From: Psychromicrobium lacuslunae
GTDB taxonomy: Bacteria > Actinomycetota > Actinomycetes > Actinomycetales > Micrococcaceae
DNA length: 64,000 bases
Assembly: GCF_000950575.1 (NCBI RefSeq)
Contig: NZ_CP011005.1
Span: 1,736,001-1,800,000 of the forward strand
Direction: 5' to 3'
Shown: positions 8,166-17,464 of the stretch, piece after piece
Numbering within the stretch: position 1 is the stretch's first letter
How the letters are laid out: each line of letters begins with the position of its first letter
Made by a program: the position numbers and the translations under genes
The notes under the pieces: generated by a model
What the model saw: only the letters and a program-made list of their open reading frames with translations
The model's database searches: none
What the model was told of the DNA's origin: nothing

Positions 8166-9212
8166 TTAGAAAACTGTCCAGTCTAGGACCACTTTGCCGC
8201 CCACTCCGGACTTCGCTTCGGCAAAGCCCGCTGCCCACTCCGTGGCTGGCAGCACATCGGTGACAATTGAGGAGATTCCGGCGTGAAGCGCCGGGTTGGA
8301 GGTCAACATGGCACTCATGGCGTACCAGGTCTCGTACATCTCCCGACCGTAGATACCTTTGAGCGTCAGCATATGGGTGACCACCTTGGCCCAATCAATG
8401 TCAATTTTCGCCGCGGGTAGGCCCAGCATGGCGATCCGACCGCCGTGGTTCATGTTTTCAATCATCTCCGGCAAGGCGGTGGGATGGCCGGACATTTCCA
8501 GGCCGATATCGAATCCCTCGCGCATGCCAAGTTCCTTCTGGGCGTCTTTGATCCGCATTGCAGAAACGTCAATGGCGTAGTCAACTCCCATTTGTCGGGC
8601 CAGTTCCAGCCGCGGTGCGGAGACGTCGGTGATCGCGATTTTGCGCGCCCCGGCATGGCGGGCGACGGCAATCGCCATCAGACCAATCGGCCCGGCACCG
8701 GTGATCAAAACATCTTCACCGAGCACGGGGAAGGCCAGCGCGGTGTGCGTGGCGTTACCCAGTGGGTCGAAAACCGCGCCCAGCTCGGGAGTGATCGAGG
8801 GATCCTGGTGCACCCAAACATTAGTCTCTGGGATCACCACATACTCGGCAAAGGCGCCGTCGCGCTGGACGCCGACACTCTGGGTACGAATACACATCTG
8901 ACGTCGACCGGCTCGACAATTGCGGCAGGTGCCACAGACAATGTGCCCCTCACCGGAAACCCGGTCGCCCACCTTGACGTCGCGCACCTCAGCACCGATC
9001 TCCACTACTTCGCCGTAGAACTCGTGGCCGGGGATCAAGGGCGCCTCGATGGTGGACTGAGCCCAAGCGTCCCAGTTCAAAATATGCAGATCGGTGCCGC
9101 AGATCCCGGTGGTCATCACCCGGATCTTAACGTCGAATTCACCGGTTTTCGGTTCTGGACGATCGACGAGTTCGAAACCCGGTTGCGCACCGGCTTTGTA
9201 TAAGGCTTTCAC
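8166..9212 (-). CDS. tdh: L-threonine 3-dehydrogenase
   Basis: A zinc medium-chain dehydrogenase oxidising L-threonine to 2-amino-3-ketobutyrate with NAD. With the GTG start at 9212 (348 residues) the catalytic zinc Cys is residue 38 (GICGTDLHI), the same number as in E. coli Tdh, then H63-E64, and the structural-zinc cysteines 93, 96, 99 and 107 in [18 protein letters not shown]-binding [13 protein letters not shown] and [11 protein letters not shown] are present. An in-frame ATG at 9257 would give 363 residues with a 15-residue extension; it sits next to the likely LysR site, so the shorter form is preferred. First gene of the tdh-kbl-methyltransferase operon. Confidence 0.95.
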   Translation of the reverse strand: MKALYKAGAQPGFELVDRPEPKTGEFDVKIRVMTTGICGTDLHILNWDAWAQSTIEAPLIPGHEFYGEVVEIGAEVRDVKVGDRVSGEGHIVCGTCRNCRAGRRQMCIRTQSVGVQRDGAFAEYVVIPETNVWVHQDPSITPELGAVFDPLGNATHTALAFPVLGEDVLITGAGPIGLMAIAVARHAGARKIAITDVSAPRLELARQMGVDYAIDVSAMRIKDAQKELGMREGFDIGLEMSGHPTALPEMIENMNHGGRIAMLGLPAAKIDIDWAKVVTHMLTLKGIYGREMYETWYAMSAMLTSNPALHAGISSIVTDVLPATEWAAGFAEAKSGVGGKVVLDWTVF

Positions 9213-9260
9213 GCGGGCTATGCCTTTGCTGGAGAAATGAACGGTTGCTTTCTCCATTAG

Positions 9261-9276
9261 ATGCCCGATTTTGCAT
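9261..9276. promoter_or_regulatory. Candidate LysR binding site
   Basis: ATGCCCGATTTTGCAT is an interrupted palindrome (ATGC-N8-GCAT) in the divergent tdh/lysR interval. LysR regulators bind such dyads next to their own gene and the divergent target. It falls inside the interval only if tdh starts at 9212, otherwise it abuts the tdh ATG. No promoter boxes were assigned. Confidence 0.45.
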
Positions 9277-9321
9277 TAGCACCATCTCAAATATATGAAA
9301 GATCCCTTTAGTATTTACTAC

Positions 9322-10245
9322 ATGGAGATTCATCAGTTGCAGCTACTCCGCGAGCTCGACGAACTGGGTAGTGTGACCGCCGTCGCCGAGACACTTTTTG
9401 TTACCCCCTCCGCGGTTTCTCAGCAGCTCAGTCAGCTGCAACGCAGCGCCGGTATTCCGCTCACCCGCAAGGAAGGGCGGACCCTAGTGCTCACCGAAGC
9501 CGGGAAGGCTCTCGCCGAGGCTGGCGGACAGGTGATTCAGGCAATGGCTCAGGCCAGAGCGGCACTCGGCGCGCATCTGGAAGCGCCGAGTGGAACGGTG
9601 ACTATCTCCGCCTTCCACAGCGCTGGGCAAACCCTCTACGGACCGTTACTTGCCAAGGTTCGCTCGGCCGGAGGGCCAAAACTCTTACTCGCCGATGAGG
9701 ACGTAGCGGAGCAGGACTTTCCAGCGTTGACCGGCCGTTACGATCTGGTGCTGGCGCATCGAATGTCCCATGCCGAACCCTGGAAATCGGCCAATACCAC
9801 GGTGCAGACCCTCGCCGAGGAACCTTTCGACGTCGCGCTGCCGCCGGGCCATCCGCTTGCCTCTCGAGCCTCCTTGCGGCCCCGAGATCTGATTCATGAG
9901 CCCTGGGCTACCTCACGAGAAGGCTACTCTCCAGCTGAGTTGCTCGGCGTGATTGCGATGCTGGCCGGCACCGCACCCGAAGTCATCCATCGGGTGAACG
10001 ACTACGCCACAGTAGCCGCCATTGTGGCTGGGAGCGACGTTTTGGGCCTACTCCCCCGATATCTGGCCACCTCTGCACTACCCGCCGGAGTGACCTTGCG
10101 CCCGCTGGAAGGGATCACCACACGGCGCAAGATCGACCTACTCAGCCGCCCGGAGAGCCTGGCTCGCCGGTCGGTACAGATCGTCGCCGAGGCCTTACAA
10201 GAGGTGGTTACCGAGCTGGTGGCGAGCCGGGCTCCCCACGACTAG
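9322..10245 (+). CDS. LysR-family transcriptional regulator
   Basis: A 307-residue regulator. The N-terminal helix-turn-helix reads LGSVTAVAETLFVTPSAVSQ with QLSQLQRSAGIPLTRKEGRT, the classic LysR pattern, followed by a periplasmic-binding-protein-like effector domain. The ATG at 9322 gives the usual LysR opening (MEIHQLQLLREL); an ATG at 9295 would add nine residues; neither has a clear ribosome-binding site. It is divergent from tdh-kbl, so it probably controls threonine catabolism. Its 3' end overlaps the convergent EamA gene by 38 bp. Confidence 0.9.
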   Translation: MEIHQLQLLRELDELGSVTAVAETLFVTPSAVSQQLSQLQRSAGIPLTRKEGRTLVLTEAGKALAEAGGQVIQAMAQARAALGAHLEAPSGTVTISAFHSAGQTLYGPLLAKVRSAGGPKLLLADEDVAEQDFPALTGRYDLVLAHRMSHAEPWKSANTTVQTLAEEPFDVALPPGHPLASRASLRPRDLIHEPWATSREGYSPAELLGVIAMLAGTAPEVIHRVNDYATVAAIVAGSDVLGLLPRYLATSALPAGVTLRPLEGITTRRKIDLLSRPESLARRSVQIVAEALQEVVTELVASRAPHD

Positions 10246-11266
10246 GTTTGCTGGTGCCCAGGCGCACCACCACGGCAATGCCCGCTACACAAAGCAAGAG
10301 CCCCACTATTTCCGCCCCGTTAGGCCACGGCTTGCCGAAGATCAGCACTTCGGCGGCTCGCACCACAAAGGGCACCGCAAGCGAGACAGTAGCGGTGAAG
10401 ACCGCACCTTTTTCATGAATCAGCCGGTGCTGAATGATGTACACCGGAACGTAGATCAGCACGCCAAGCACAAAAAACCATAGCCAATCGATTGGCGCTA
10501 TGCTCAGGAATCCGGCCAGTGAACCGTTTACCGCCATCACTAACAGCAGCACGACGGTGCCAAAACAGAAAATGCCAAGCAGCAGATCGCTCGGCTTGTG
10601 TCCCTTCGAAATGCCCGCGTAGTGCTGGCCGTAGAGCGCGATTGAGCACACCGCGAGCAGCGCGGCAGCCACGCCCCAAAGCCAGGTACTCTGATCGGTC
10701 GCCGAGCTGTCAAATGAACCCAAAACATAAATCGCTGCCCCGGCCACTGCCACGAGGACCGCAGTTACGGCCATCCAACCCGAGCGCTGCCGGAAGAACA
10801 GCACCCCGAAGACCAAGGAGAGCGCTGGTGCCATCGCGATTACGAGGTTTGTCACCGAAGTGCCCACCGAGGAAATCGCGTAGAGCGAGAACAGCGCATA
10901 GATCGATACCCCGAGCAGACCCGAAATCAGCAAGGCGAGCGGGCGATGCACCACCATGGCTACCGAACGTTGCAGCGCTCCCCGGCTGCGCAGCGCAATC
11001 AATAACAGTCCGAGGCAGCTAAAAAGTGATCGTCCGGCGGCCACCGTTTGTGCCTCATTGTGTTCTACTAGGACCCCGGAGAGGATCCAGGTGGCGGCCA
11101 ATAGCAGCGCCAGCGCGCAGCACATCGCTAGCACTGCGGCTCGGCTGAGGCCTGGTTGCTGTTCGCCCGGCTGAACCTGCTTCGGTTCGGGCTGGCCCGG
11201 GTGGCTCCCGCTAGCCACTGTGCCCCCGAGCTCGCCCGGCTGCTCTCCGCCTATGTCTCCGCTCAT
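10208..11266 (-). CDS. EamA-family (DMT superfamily) transporter
   Basis: A 352-residue membrane protein with about ten hydrophobic segments in two EamA repeats after a Gly/Pro/Gln-rich 40-residue N-terminus. Segments such as LVIAMAPALSLVFGVLFF and AVTAVLVAVAGAAIYVLGSF are typical of the drug/metabolite transporter superfamily. It is the last gene of the sugar operon: its ATG overlaps the SDR stop (ATGA), so it is translationally coupled. Members export or import amino acids, nucleotide sugars and other metabolites; in this operon a sugar or a product of the two dehydrogenases is a fair guess. The 3' end overlaps the lysR gene. Confidence 0.85.
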   Translation of the reverse strand: MSGDIGGEQPGELGGTVASGSHPGQPEPKQVQPGEQQPGLSRAAVLAMCCALALLLAATWILSGVLVEHNEAQTVAAGRSLFSCLGLLLIALRSRGALQRSVAMVVHRPLALLISGLLGVSIYALFSLYAISSVGTSVTNLVIAMAPALSLVFGVLFFRQRSGWMAVTAVLVAVAGAAIYVLGSFDSSATDQSTWLWGVAAALLAVCSIALYGQHYAGISKGHKPSDLLLGIFCFGTVVLLLVMAVNGSLAGFLSIAPIDWLWFFVLGVLIYVPVYIIQHRLIHEKGAVFTATVSLAVPFVVRAAEVLIFGKPWPNGAEIVGLLLCVAGIAVVVRLGTSKPSRGEPGSPPAR

Positions 11267-12102
11267 GCCGGATCCGGGACACCTTCGACGAAGCGGGACA
11301 TCGCCAGGTTACCGGCGGTCAGCCCGCCGTCGGCCACCAAGGAGGCCCCGTTCACTGCCCGAGACTGCTCGGAAGTAAGGAAAAGCGCCAGCTCAGCGAT
11401 CTGCTCCGGCTCGGCGACATCCCCGGAGGGATACCATTGGCGCAGAATCTCAAAGGTTTGCGGATTCGCCGCCACTTGTTCCGCCCAAGCCGGGGTCTTA
11501 ATGGTGCCCGGAACAATGGCGTTACAGCGGATGCCCTGGGGCGCGTACTGCACCGCTATGCTCCTAGTCAGTGAGAGCAGCGCGGCTTTGGCAGCACTGT
11601 AAGGCGGATGACCATAAAAACCGACAGCGTTCACCGAGGAAATATTGACGATGCTGCCGCGGCCCGCCGCCACCATCTGACGCAGGGCTGCCCGGCTGCA
11701 ACTCACCGCGCCCTCGACAATAATGCTGTAGTCGCTGCGCCATTGCTCGAGCCCGGTGTCAATAAAGCTGTGCGGGATAGCGCACGGCTTGATCGCGTTA
11801 TTCACCAAGATGCTGCAAGCACCGAGCTCGGCGGCGATCCAGTCGAAGACCTCGTTGACCGCCGCTTCGTCAGCGACATCCAGCTCACGCCAATATACGG
11901 TTCCGTTGCCCGCAGCAGTGCCCTGCGCCGCCCCGAGCTCGAACCGATCTGTGCTGCGTTTAGCTTCGGTAATGCCCGAGGCGGAGATGTCAGTTGCCAC
12001 CACCACTGCTCCCTGCGCGGCTAAACGTTTCACCACCGGCAGGCCAAGACCGCCAGCGGCTCCAGTGACCAGCGCAATCTCACCCTGCATCGACGCGCTC
12101 AT
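11263..12102 (-). CDS. Short-chain dehydrogenase/reductase
   Basis: A 279-residue classical SDR. The cofactor site is TGAAGGLG near residue 14 with ATD after strand 2 (VVATDIS), suggesting NAD(H). The catalytic residues are Ser in NISSVNAVGF and the YxxxK motif in YSAAKAALL; NNAIKP corresponds to the NNAG motif with a Gly-to-Ile change. The C-terminal GASLVADGGLTAG is typical. The start overlaps the upstream Gfo/Idh stop (TGATG) and the stop overlaps the EamA start. It probably oxidises or reduces a sugar or sugar lactone in the operon pathway; substrate is unknown. Confidence 0.9.
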   Translation of the reverse strand: MSASMQGEIALVTGAAGGLGLPVVKRLAAQGAVVVATDISASGITEAKRSTDRFELGAAQGTAAGNGTVYWRELDVADEAAVNEVFDWIAAELGACSILVNNAIKPCAIPHSFIDTGLEQWRSDYSIIVEGAVSCSRAALRQMVAAGRGSIVNISSVNAVGFYGHPPYSAAKAALLSLTRSIAVQYAPQGIRCNAIVPGTIKTPAWAEQVAANPQTFEILRQWYPSGDVAEPEQIAELALFLTSEQSRAVNGASLVADGGLTAGNLAMSRFVEGVPDPA

Positions 12103-13217
12103 CAGAACACCACCGGCTGACCGTCGCTCCGCAAGGACTCGGTGGCGCCGGCCCCGGCCTGCACGGCGGCCAGCGCTGAACGGCCATTCCCGGCCTCAGG
12201 GTTCCCGGCGGCCAAGGCCTCCAGAAAGGCTGCCACAATGCGCGGATCAGCACCGGCATGACTACCCGCGGGGTGATGCACCCTGAGGGTTAGATCCGGC
12301 TGCTCGGAGTAACCCATAATTCGCTGGTTCCAGACTCGGATCTCCGAGCCCGGGCCGTCGCCAAAGTTCTCCAACCGGCCCCGATCGCCAATCACCGTGT
12401 AACTACGCCAGTAGTCCGGCGTGTAATGACACTGCTGATAAGTCGCCAGCACGCCGTTGCGCATCTGCAGGTTCACAATGCTCAGATCTTCGACATCGAT
12501 CACGGCAGCTAGGTCCTCCCGATCGACCGGCGGCCAGCTGCGCAGATAGGCATCCCAATCGTGGTCAATGGAGGCTTTGGGTTGTGCCTGCGGATTCGGG
12601 AAGTACACGGTGCGATTGCCGAAGGCACTCACTCGCTCCGGCTCGGAACCAGAAAGATAGTTGATGACGTCTAAATCGTGGGTGCCCTTTTGCAAGAGCA
12701 GCGAGTTCACCCGGCTCCGATCAGCGTGCCAGTCCTTGAAAAAGAAATCCCCGCCGTGGCCGACGAAATGACGGCACCAGACGGACTTCACTTCGCCAAT
12801 CAACCCATCGTCAATGGCCTTCCTGAGTGCCTCAACTATTGGCATGTACCGCATATTGTGACCGACAAAGAGTAGCTTCTGATTCTTCGCCGAGGCCGCC
12901 AGCACTGCCTCGGCCTGCGGCACCGTAATGGCCAAGGGTTTCTCTACATAGACAGCTTTCCCGGCGTTGAGCGCCAGCTCGGCGTGTTCGGCATGTAGAT
13001 CGTCCGGGGTCAGGATCACCACGGCGTCCAGTTCCAGCTTGAGCAGTTCCGGCAGCGCCGAGACCACAATCAGTTCGCTGCCAAACCTCTCTTTCGCCAG
13101 CCGCTGCCGCTGCGGGTCTGGATCGCAGACCGCAACCACCTCGGACCCCAACTGGGCGTCGTCGAACAGCTCGGCAAATTTCGACCGAGCACCATAACCA
13201 ACAATTCCAATCCGCAT
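12102..13217 (-). CDS. Gfo/Idh/MocA-family oxidoreductase (copy 1)
   Basis: A 371-residue NAD(P)-dependent sugar dehydrogenase family protein. The N-terminal Rossmann domain starts IGIVGYGARSKFAELF, with the family EKP motif in YVEKPLAITV. The C-terminal substrate domain includes WCRHFVGHGGDFFFKDWHA and LLLQKGTHDLDVINYL, where the K and H are likely catalytic contacts. AGGAG stands seven bases before the ATG. It is a close sister of the gene immediately upstream, sharing these blocks nearly word for word, so the pair arose by tandem duplication and may act in sequence or as a hetero-oligomer. Substrate is unknown. Confidence 0.9.
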   Translation of the reverse strand: MRIGIVGYGARSKFAELFDDAQLGSEVVAVCDPDPQRQRLAKERFGSELIVVSALPELLKLELDAVVILTPDDLHAEHAELALNAGKAVYVEKPLAITVPQAEAVLAASAKNQKLLFVGHNMRYMPIVEALRKAIDDGLIGEVKSVWCRHFVGHGGDFFFKDWHADRSRVNSLLLQKGTHDLDVINYLSGSEPERVSAFGNRTVYFPNPQAQPKASIDHDWDAYLRSWPPVDREDLAAVIDVEDLSIVNLQMRNGVLATYQQCHYTPDYWRSYTVIGDRGRLENFGDGPGSEIRVWNQRIMGYSEQPDLTLRVHHPAGSHAGADPRIVAAFLEALAAGNPEAGNGRSALAAVQAGAGATESLRSDGQPVVF

Positions 13218-13267
13218 AGCAAGCTCCTGAGATGTTGTGAGGTGGGTGATCTTCGGCCGGCTCGTCG

Positions 13268-14488
13268 TTAGACGGTGGGCACCGAGGATTCGTGTTGCTG
13301 ACCGGCGGCAAAGTACTCCACCAATTCGGCCGACAGCGCTGGCACGGTGCGAGCTCCGCCGTCAGATCGTAGCGATTCGGCGGCCAGGATCCCGGCCGCT
13401 ACCGCTTCGCGCGCCGCCACCGGGTTCGTTTCGGTGACACCGCCGTCGGTAGCGAAGCGCAAGAACTCGGCGATCAGTGCTGGGTCCGCGCCGCCATGTC
13501 CGGCGTCGTCGTCACCGGCGATCTCGATCACCTCGTCCGGCTCCGGCAGGCTATGAGTGTGCCGACTAGTCCACACCTTGATCAGTTCCTCTGGGCCATC
13601 GCCGTAGTTCTCGATCCGCCCCTTGGTACCAATCACCGTGTAGTTCCGCCAGTAATCGGGGGTGAACATGCACTGCTGATAGGAGGCCAGCACGCCGTTA
13701 TCGAGCACCATCTGCATCATCGAGATGTCCTCGACGTCGATTACCGGGTTGAGATCAGTTTGCGCCTCCGGCGGCCAATTCTCAGCCGAGAACCAATCCC
13801 CCATCCGGCGATCGGAATTGTCTCGCCGTGAAGACACCTGACCATAGACACTGAGCGAGCCAATGGCCGAAACCGAACGGGTGTAGCCACCAGCCAACCA
13901 GTGGATCACGTCAATATCGTGGGCACCTTTTTGCAGCAACAACGAGTTCACATTGGCGCGCTCGGCATGCCAATCCTTGAAATAATAATCGCCACCATTG
14001 CCAACGAAATGACGGCACCAGACCGCCTTGACCTCGCCAATCCGACCGGATTCAATCACCTCGCGCATTTGCCGAACTACCGGCATATGCCGCATATTGT
14101 GGCCAACATAAAGCCGAGTGCCGGTCCGGTATGCAGTTTCCAGAATCGCGTCGGCGGCTTCCAGGGAGATATCCAGCGGCTTCTCGCAGAACGTTGGAAT
14201 TCCAGCCTCCAGCAGCGGGATCACCACCTCGGCGTGGGCAAAATCGGGAACCGTTACCAGGGCGGCGTCGACGCCGGAGGCGATGAACTCCGCTAGCTCG
14301 GCGGTGACCTTAGCCTGCGGCAGTTTTTTCGCTGCATCGGCCTGGCCACGCTCGCTAATGTCACACACCACGCTCACCGTGGAGCCCTCGCCCGGGCGTT
14401 CCAAATAACGCCAGAGCCCGGCCCTCAAGCCGAATCCCACAATTCCTATTTTCAGATCTTTTTCCGTACTGAGATCTTTGTCAGTCAT
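13268..14488 (-). CDS. Gfo/Idh/MocA-family oxidoreductase (copy 2)
   Basis: A 406-residue paralogue of the next gene. The Rossmann start is IGIVGFGLRAGLWRYL, the EKP motif is in FCEKPLDISLE, and the substrate domain has WCRHFVGNGGDYYFKDWHA and LLLQKGAHDIDVIHWLAGG. The C-terminus is longer and ends in an AVAAGILAAESLRSDG stretch shared with the sister. GGAGAG lies before the ATG, though far from it. It is separated from the LacI gene by a 157-bp gap holding palindrome copy 1. Members oxidise sugars or cyclitols at a ring hydroxyl; the compound here is not predictable. Confidence 0.9.
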   Translation of the reverse strand: MTDKDLSTEKDLKIGIVGFGLRAGLWRYLERPGEGSTVSVVCDISERGQADAAKKLPQAKVTAELAEFIASGVDAALVTVPDFAHAEVVIPLLEAGIPTFCEKPLDISLEAADAILETAYRTGTRLYVGHNMRHMPVVRQMREVIESGRIGEVKAVWCRHFVGNGGDYYFKDWHAERANVNSLLLQKGAHDIDVIHWLAGGYTRSVSAIGSLSVYGQVSSRRDNSDRRMGDWFSAENWPPEAQTDLNPVIDVEDISMMQMVLDNGVLASYQQCMFTPDYWRNYTVIGTKGRIENYGDGPEELIKVWTSRHTHSLPEPDEVIEIAGDDDAGHGGADPALIAEFLRFATDGGVTETNPVAAREAVAAGILAAESLRSDGGARTVPALSAELVEYFAAGQQHESSVPTV

Positions 14489-14559
14489 GGTGTAACTTTC
14501 TCTCCAACTTCATTCCGTCGTTCCACATCGTTCACAATTCGTTCACAATTCGTTCGCGC

Positions 14560-14632
14560 CCCGCCGCCGAGTGTGCAGATCTACAGGTTTTGAACGGTTC
14601 ATAACGTGTAGATCTGCACACTCGGCGGCGGG
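14560..14632 (+). repeat. Palindromic repeat family, copy 1
   Basis: Two perfect 26-bp arms (14560-14585 and 14607-14632), with CGAGTGTGCAGATCTACA as the inner part of the left arm. The interval is itself near-palindromic: GTTTTGAAC, g, GTTCATAAC. It lies 13 bp past the LacI stop on the minus strand and about 70 bp before the second Gfo/Idh gene. Short frames read through it are artefacts. No U-run follows, so it is not a standard terminator. It has three relatives in the window (19855, 20774, 31675). Orientation is assigned from the loop. Confidence 0.9.
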
Positions 14633-14645
14633 CAGCGTAGCTGAT

Positions 14646-15683
14646 TTACCTCGCGCTGTCCCTAATAAAGAGCTGCCAGGGGAATTCCACGACGCCGCCT
14701 GTCACCGAGTTCTCCGAACCGCCGAGGGCGCGTTCAACCAGAATGCGCGCCAGCTCATCGAAGAACCCCACCGGGCCAACCGAGGTCAGGCTGGGAGCCA
14801 TCGCCTCGCCCTCCAAGGTGTTACCGACCCCGACTACGTCAAGATCTTCACCCACCGTGATGCCGAGGCGTTGCGCCGCATTAATCGCGCTCATCGCGGC
14901 AAAGTCGGTGGTGGCATAAATCGCCGTCGGCCGGTCTGGCCGATCAAGTAAGCGCATAGCTGCTGCATAGGCACTCACCGGCGATCGATCAAAGGTTGCC
15001 AGGTACTCTTCCCGAAGCGGCAGTCCGGCCCTACGCAGCCCGTCGAGATAGGGCAGGAACCGAGCCGGGTCACGATTTTCCCGCGCCCGTTCAGTGGTCA
15101 AAATCGCTATCTTCTGATGCTTCGCCAGCAGGTGCTCCATCGCTAAAACACAGCCCGGGCCGGCCAGCGAGCGAATCACCTCGAAACCCCTAGGCTCAAT
15201 CTGCTCATGGAACACCACCAGCTTCTTGCCCTGCCGAGCAAGTGCCTCAAGTTCGCCCTGCTGTCCATCCGCCACTGCATCAATGAACATCGCGTCCGCG
15301 TCATGGGTTTTCAGCACTCGGGCCCAGTCAGCGTCAGCGAGAATCATCGGCGTAATGCCCAAGGGCATCGCCCGGCGCTGTACCGCCTCAATTACGGCGA
15401 GCGCCCAGGGGTCCGAAAGCATCGTAAGCGAGAGCAGGATGGTCTCGGTTCGTCCGGTACGGATTTTCCGGGCGGCCAGATCAGGCGCGTAGCCCAACTC
15501 CTCAGCAGCTTCCCGGATCCGCACCGCCGTCTCGCTCGCGACGCCGCCGTTTCTTCCCGCAATACCTGACCTGCCGGAGAGGACATAGGAAACAGAAGCG
15601 GTGGAAACTCCGGCCCGCTGAGCAACCTGCTTAATCGTTACCCGGCCGCTCCGCGGCGCACCGGAAGCACTGTTCAACTCCAT
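14646..15683 (-). CDS. LacI-family transcriptional regulator
   Basis: A 345-residue repressor. The LacI helix-turn-helix is VTIKQVAQRAGVSTASVSYVLSG with hinge helix, followed by a sugar-binding periplasmic-type domain (PTAIYATTDFAAMSAINAA). The ATG at 15683 was chosen because GGAGAGGAGGGGG stands just upstream; a start at 15713 lacks such a site. It sits in the middle of the sugar operon, between the solute-binding protein and the dehydrogenases. It very likely represses the operon through the palindrome at 19474-19489 and responds to an imported sugar or its product. Confidence 0.93.
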   Translation of the reverse strand: MELNSASGAPRSGRVTIKQVAQRAGVSTASVSYVLSGRSGIAGRNGGVASETAVRIREAAEELGYAPDLAARKIRTGRTETILLSLTMLSDPWALAVIEAVQRRAMPLGITPMILADADWARVLKTHDADAMFIDAVADGQQGELEALARQGKKLVVFHEQIEPRGFEVIRSLAGPGCVLAMEHLLAKHQKIAILTTERARENRDPARFLPYLDGLRRAGLPLREEYLATFDRSPVSAYAAAMRLLDRPDRPTAIYATTDFAAMSAINAAQRLGITVGEDLDVVGVGNTLEGEAMAPSLTSVGPVGFFDELARILVERALGGSENSVTGGVVEFPWQLFIRDSAR

Positions 15684-15720
15684 ATCCCCCTCCTCTCCGG
15701 CAATCGTCAGCATCGAGCCG

Positions 15721-17409
15721 TTACTTGCCGGTCACTGGAACGTCAGCGGGCAACGCCTTCTGATACTCCTCACGAATCTTGTCGCCGCCGTCAGCCTTCC
15801 AGCGTTTCACCGCCTCAGCCAAATCGGAAACCTTCGATCGACCAGTGACAATATCTACGATCTTGTCTCGGAAAGCCGTCTGAATTTTCGCCCCAACCTT
15901 GGCGTTGGTATCCGAATAGGTGCCATTAGTTGGATTCCGCTGCGCGAATTCGAGTAATTTCTTTTCTTGTTCATAAATGTACTTTGTATCGTCAGGGAAG
16001 GCCGGATTGAACACCACATTTTCCGGACTGGACATAATATTCAAAGCACTCGCCAGACCGGGGATATCGGTTTGACCACTCGCGGTGAGCACCGGATTTC
16101 CGCCAGCATCAAGGGTATAGTCCTTGCCCTTCTCACCGTAGTTCTTCTGCATATATTCCACCGTACCAAAAGGCGCGGAGAGGTAATTGATCAGCGAAAG
16201 CAATTCTCGGATTTTCGACTCATCAGCGGTCTTGAAAGCAGTGAACCCGACGGTGCCATAACCCATATCGTAGGTCGGCTTACCACCTTTAACGGCTGCA
16301 AATGGGACCAAGATTTCGGTTTGCGCGGCCGCGCTCAATGTCCGGTAGCGTCGGATGTCGTGCGGCCCGACAATGACCTGGGCCGCTACCGAGCCGCTAA
16401 CAATGCGGTTCGAAATATCGGTGGCATTCACATTCGGATAGAAAACCCCGGCGGCAAAAAGCTTGGCCGCATATTCCAAACCGGCACGGTACTCATCGGT
16501 CTCATAGAGGTGAGTTAGGGTGCGGTCCTTATTCACCGCCCAGCTGTTCGGTGCACCGTACCACTCGGTGAACATATGCAGCATATTGATATAGGCCGGC
16601 TCCAAGGCATATTTGCCTTCCTTCGGCCGAGTGAGTTCCTTGACCTTGGCGAAGAACTCGTCGGCGTCGTTAGCGGTGAGCCCACCGACCGCTGCCCAGC
16701 TCGCCTTATTACCTGCCATCACTTGACCGAAAGGAGTGCTCGGAATCGGGGCACCCCAGATCTTGCCGTTGACCACAGCGGTTTTCCAGGAATCCGGTTT
16801 GAGCGCGGCGAGGTTAGAGTACTCCAACACGGCATCGCCAGAGAGATACTTGGTCAAGTCCTGGAATTTCGCTTCCAACATGGGACCGACGTTCGGGATG
16901 CCTTGGTTCGGTGGCACCCACATCATGTCCGGAAGTGTGTCGCTGGCCAGGATGGTTGCGAACTTCGCCGGGTAGCCATCGCCGACGTCCTCGGCAATCT
17001 GCAGATCGAGAGTGCCGCCGAGCGCGGTATTGAGTCGGCCCCAGAAGGGGTTGTCCACCATGGCCGGCGACATGGTTTCAAAGGTCTCGGTGAGACCGGT
17101 GACCTTGCCCTTCAAAGGCGGCCCAGAGACCGAAGTCACCAACTCGCCCGGAGCCTTGAGAAAGCCCGCCTGCAAGCCCTGCGCATTACCCGGCAGATCC
17201 GCGGTGACCTTGGTGAATTCCTTATAGGTCGGCAGCGTGACTTTAGCGGAGGCATCCGCGCCACCGCCACCGTTGCCACCGCTGCCACAGGCGGTCAACG
17301 TGCCACCCAGGGTCAGCGCGGTCACCGAAAGCCCGGCTAGGCCCAGAAAACCTCGTCGATTAAAGCCAGCTGAGCTAATGGAACCTTGGCTTATCTTGTC
17401 GGTCGCCAT
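15721..17409 (-). CDS. Sugar ABC transporter substrate-binding lipoprotein
   Basis: A 562-residue extracellular binding protein. The N-terminus has a twin-arginine pair (R18-R19 in NRRGFLGLAG), a hydrophobic stretch and a lipobox LTAC with Cys41, followed by a Gly-rich linker. It is therefore likely Tat-exported and lipid-anchored. The large size and features such as TLPDMMWVPPNQG fit the LplA-like group of oligosaccharide-binding proteins rather than small MalE types. AAAGGGG precedes the ATG. It is encoded downstream of its two permease genes. The ligand may be a plant or host oligosaccharide; this is inferred only from the family. Confidence 0.92.
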   Translation of the reverse strand: MATDKISQGSISSAGFNRRGFLGLAGLSVTALTLGGTLTACGSGGNGGGGADASAKVTLPTYKEFTKVTADLPGNAQGLQAGFLKAPGELVTSVSGPPLKGKVTGLTETFETMSPAMVDNPFWGRLNTALGGTLDLQIAEDVGDGYPAKFATILASDTLPDMMWVPPNQGIPNVGPMLEAKFQDLTKYLSGDAVLEYSNLAALKPDSWKTAVVNGKIWGAPIPSTPFGQVMAGNKASWAAVGGLTANDADEFFAKVKELTRPKEGKYALEPAYINMLHMFTEWYGAPNSWAVNKDRTLTHLYETDEYRAGLEYAAKLFAAGVFYPNVNATDISNRIVSGSVAAQVIVGPHDIRRYRTLSAAAQTEILVPFAAVKGGKPTYDMGYGTVGFTAFKTADESKIRELLSLINYLSAPFGTVEYMQKNYGEKGKDYTLDAGGNPVLTASGQTDIPGLASALNIMSSPENVVFNPAFPDDTKYIYEQEKKLLEFAQRNPTNGTYSDTNAKVGAKIQTAFRDKIVDIVTGRSKVSDLAEAVKRWKADGGDKIREEYQKALPADVPVTGK

Positions 17410-17464
17410 GGCAACCCCTTTCTTCTGATGGAACTGCGAGTGAAATTGCTATCGCTAGCCGGGG

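Noticed and set aside
8445-9203. 252-codon plus-strand frame
   Set aside because: Antisense to tdh, whose zinc and NAD motifs are unmistakable; the frame is a by-product of high GC.
14571-14951. Open frame of about 126 codons starting inside palindrome copy 1
   Set aside because: Its first codons are the repeat itself (CRSTGFERF), it has no ribosome-binding site and runs antisense through the LacI gene. Similar frames at 19678-19914 and 31680-31934 also start in repeat copies.
16576-17340. 254-codon plus-strand frame
   Set aside because: Antisense to the sugar-binding lipoprotein gene, which has a Tat signal, lipobox and ribosome-binding site.
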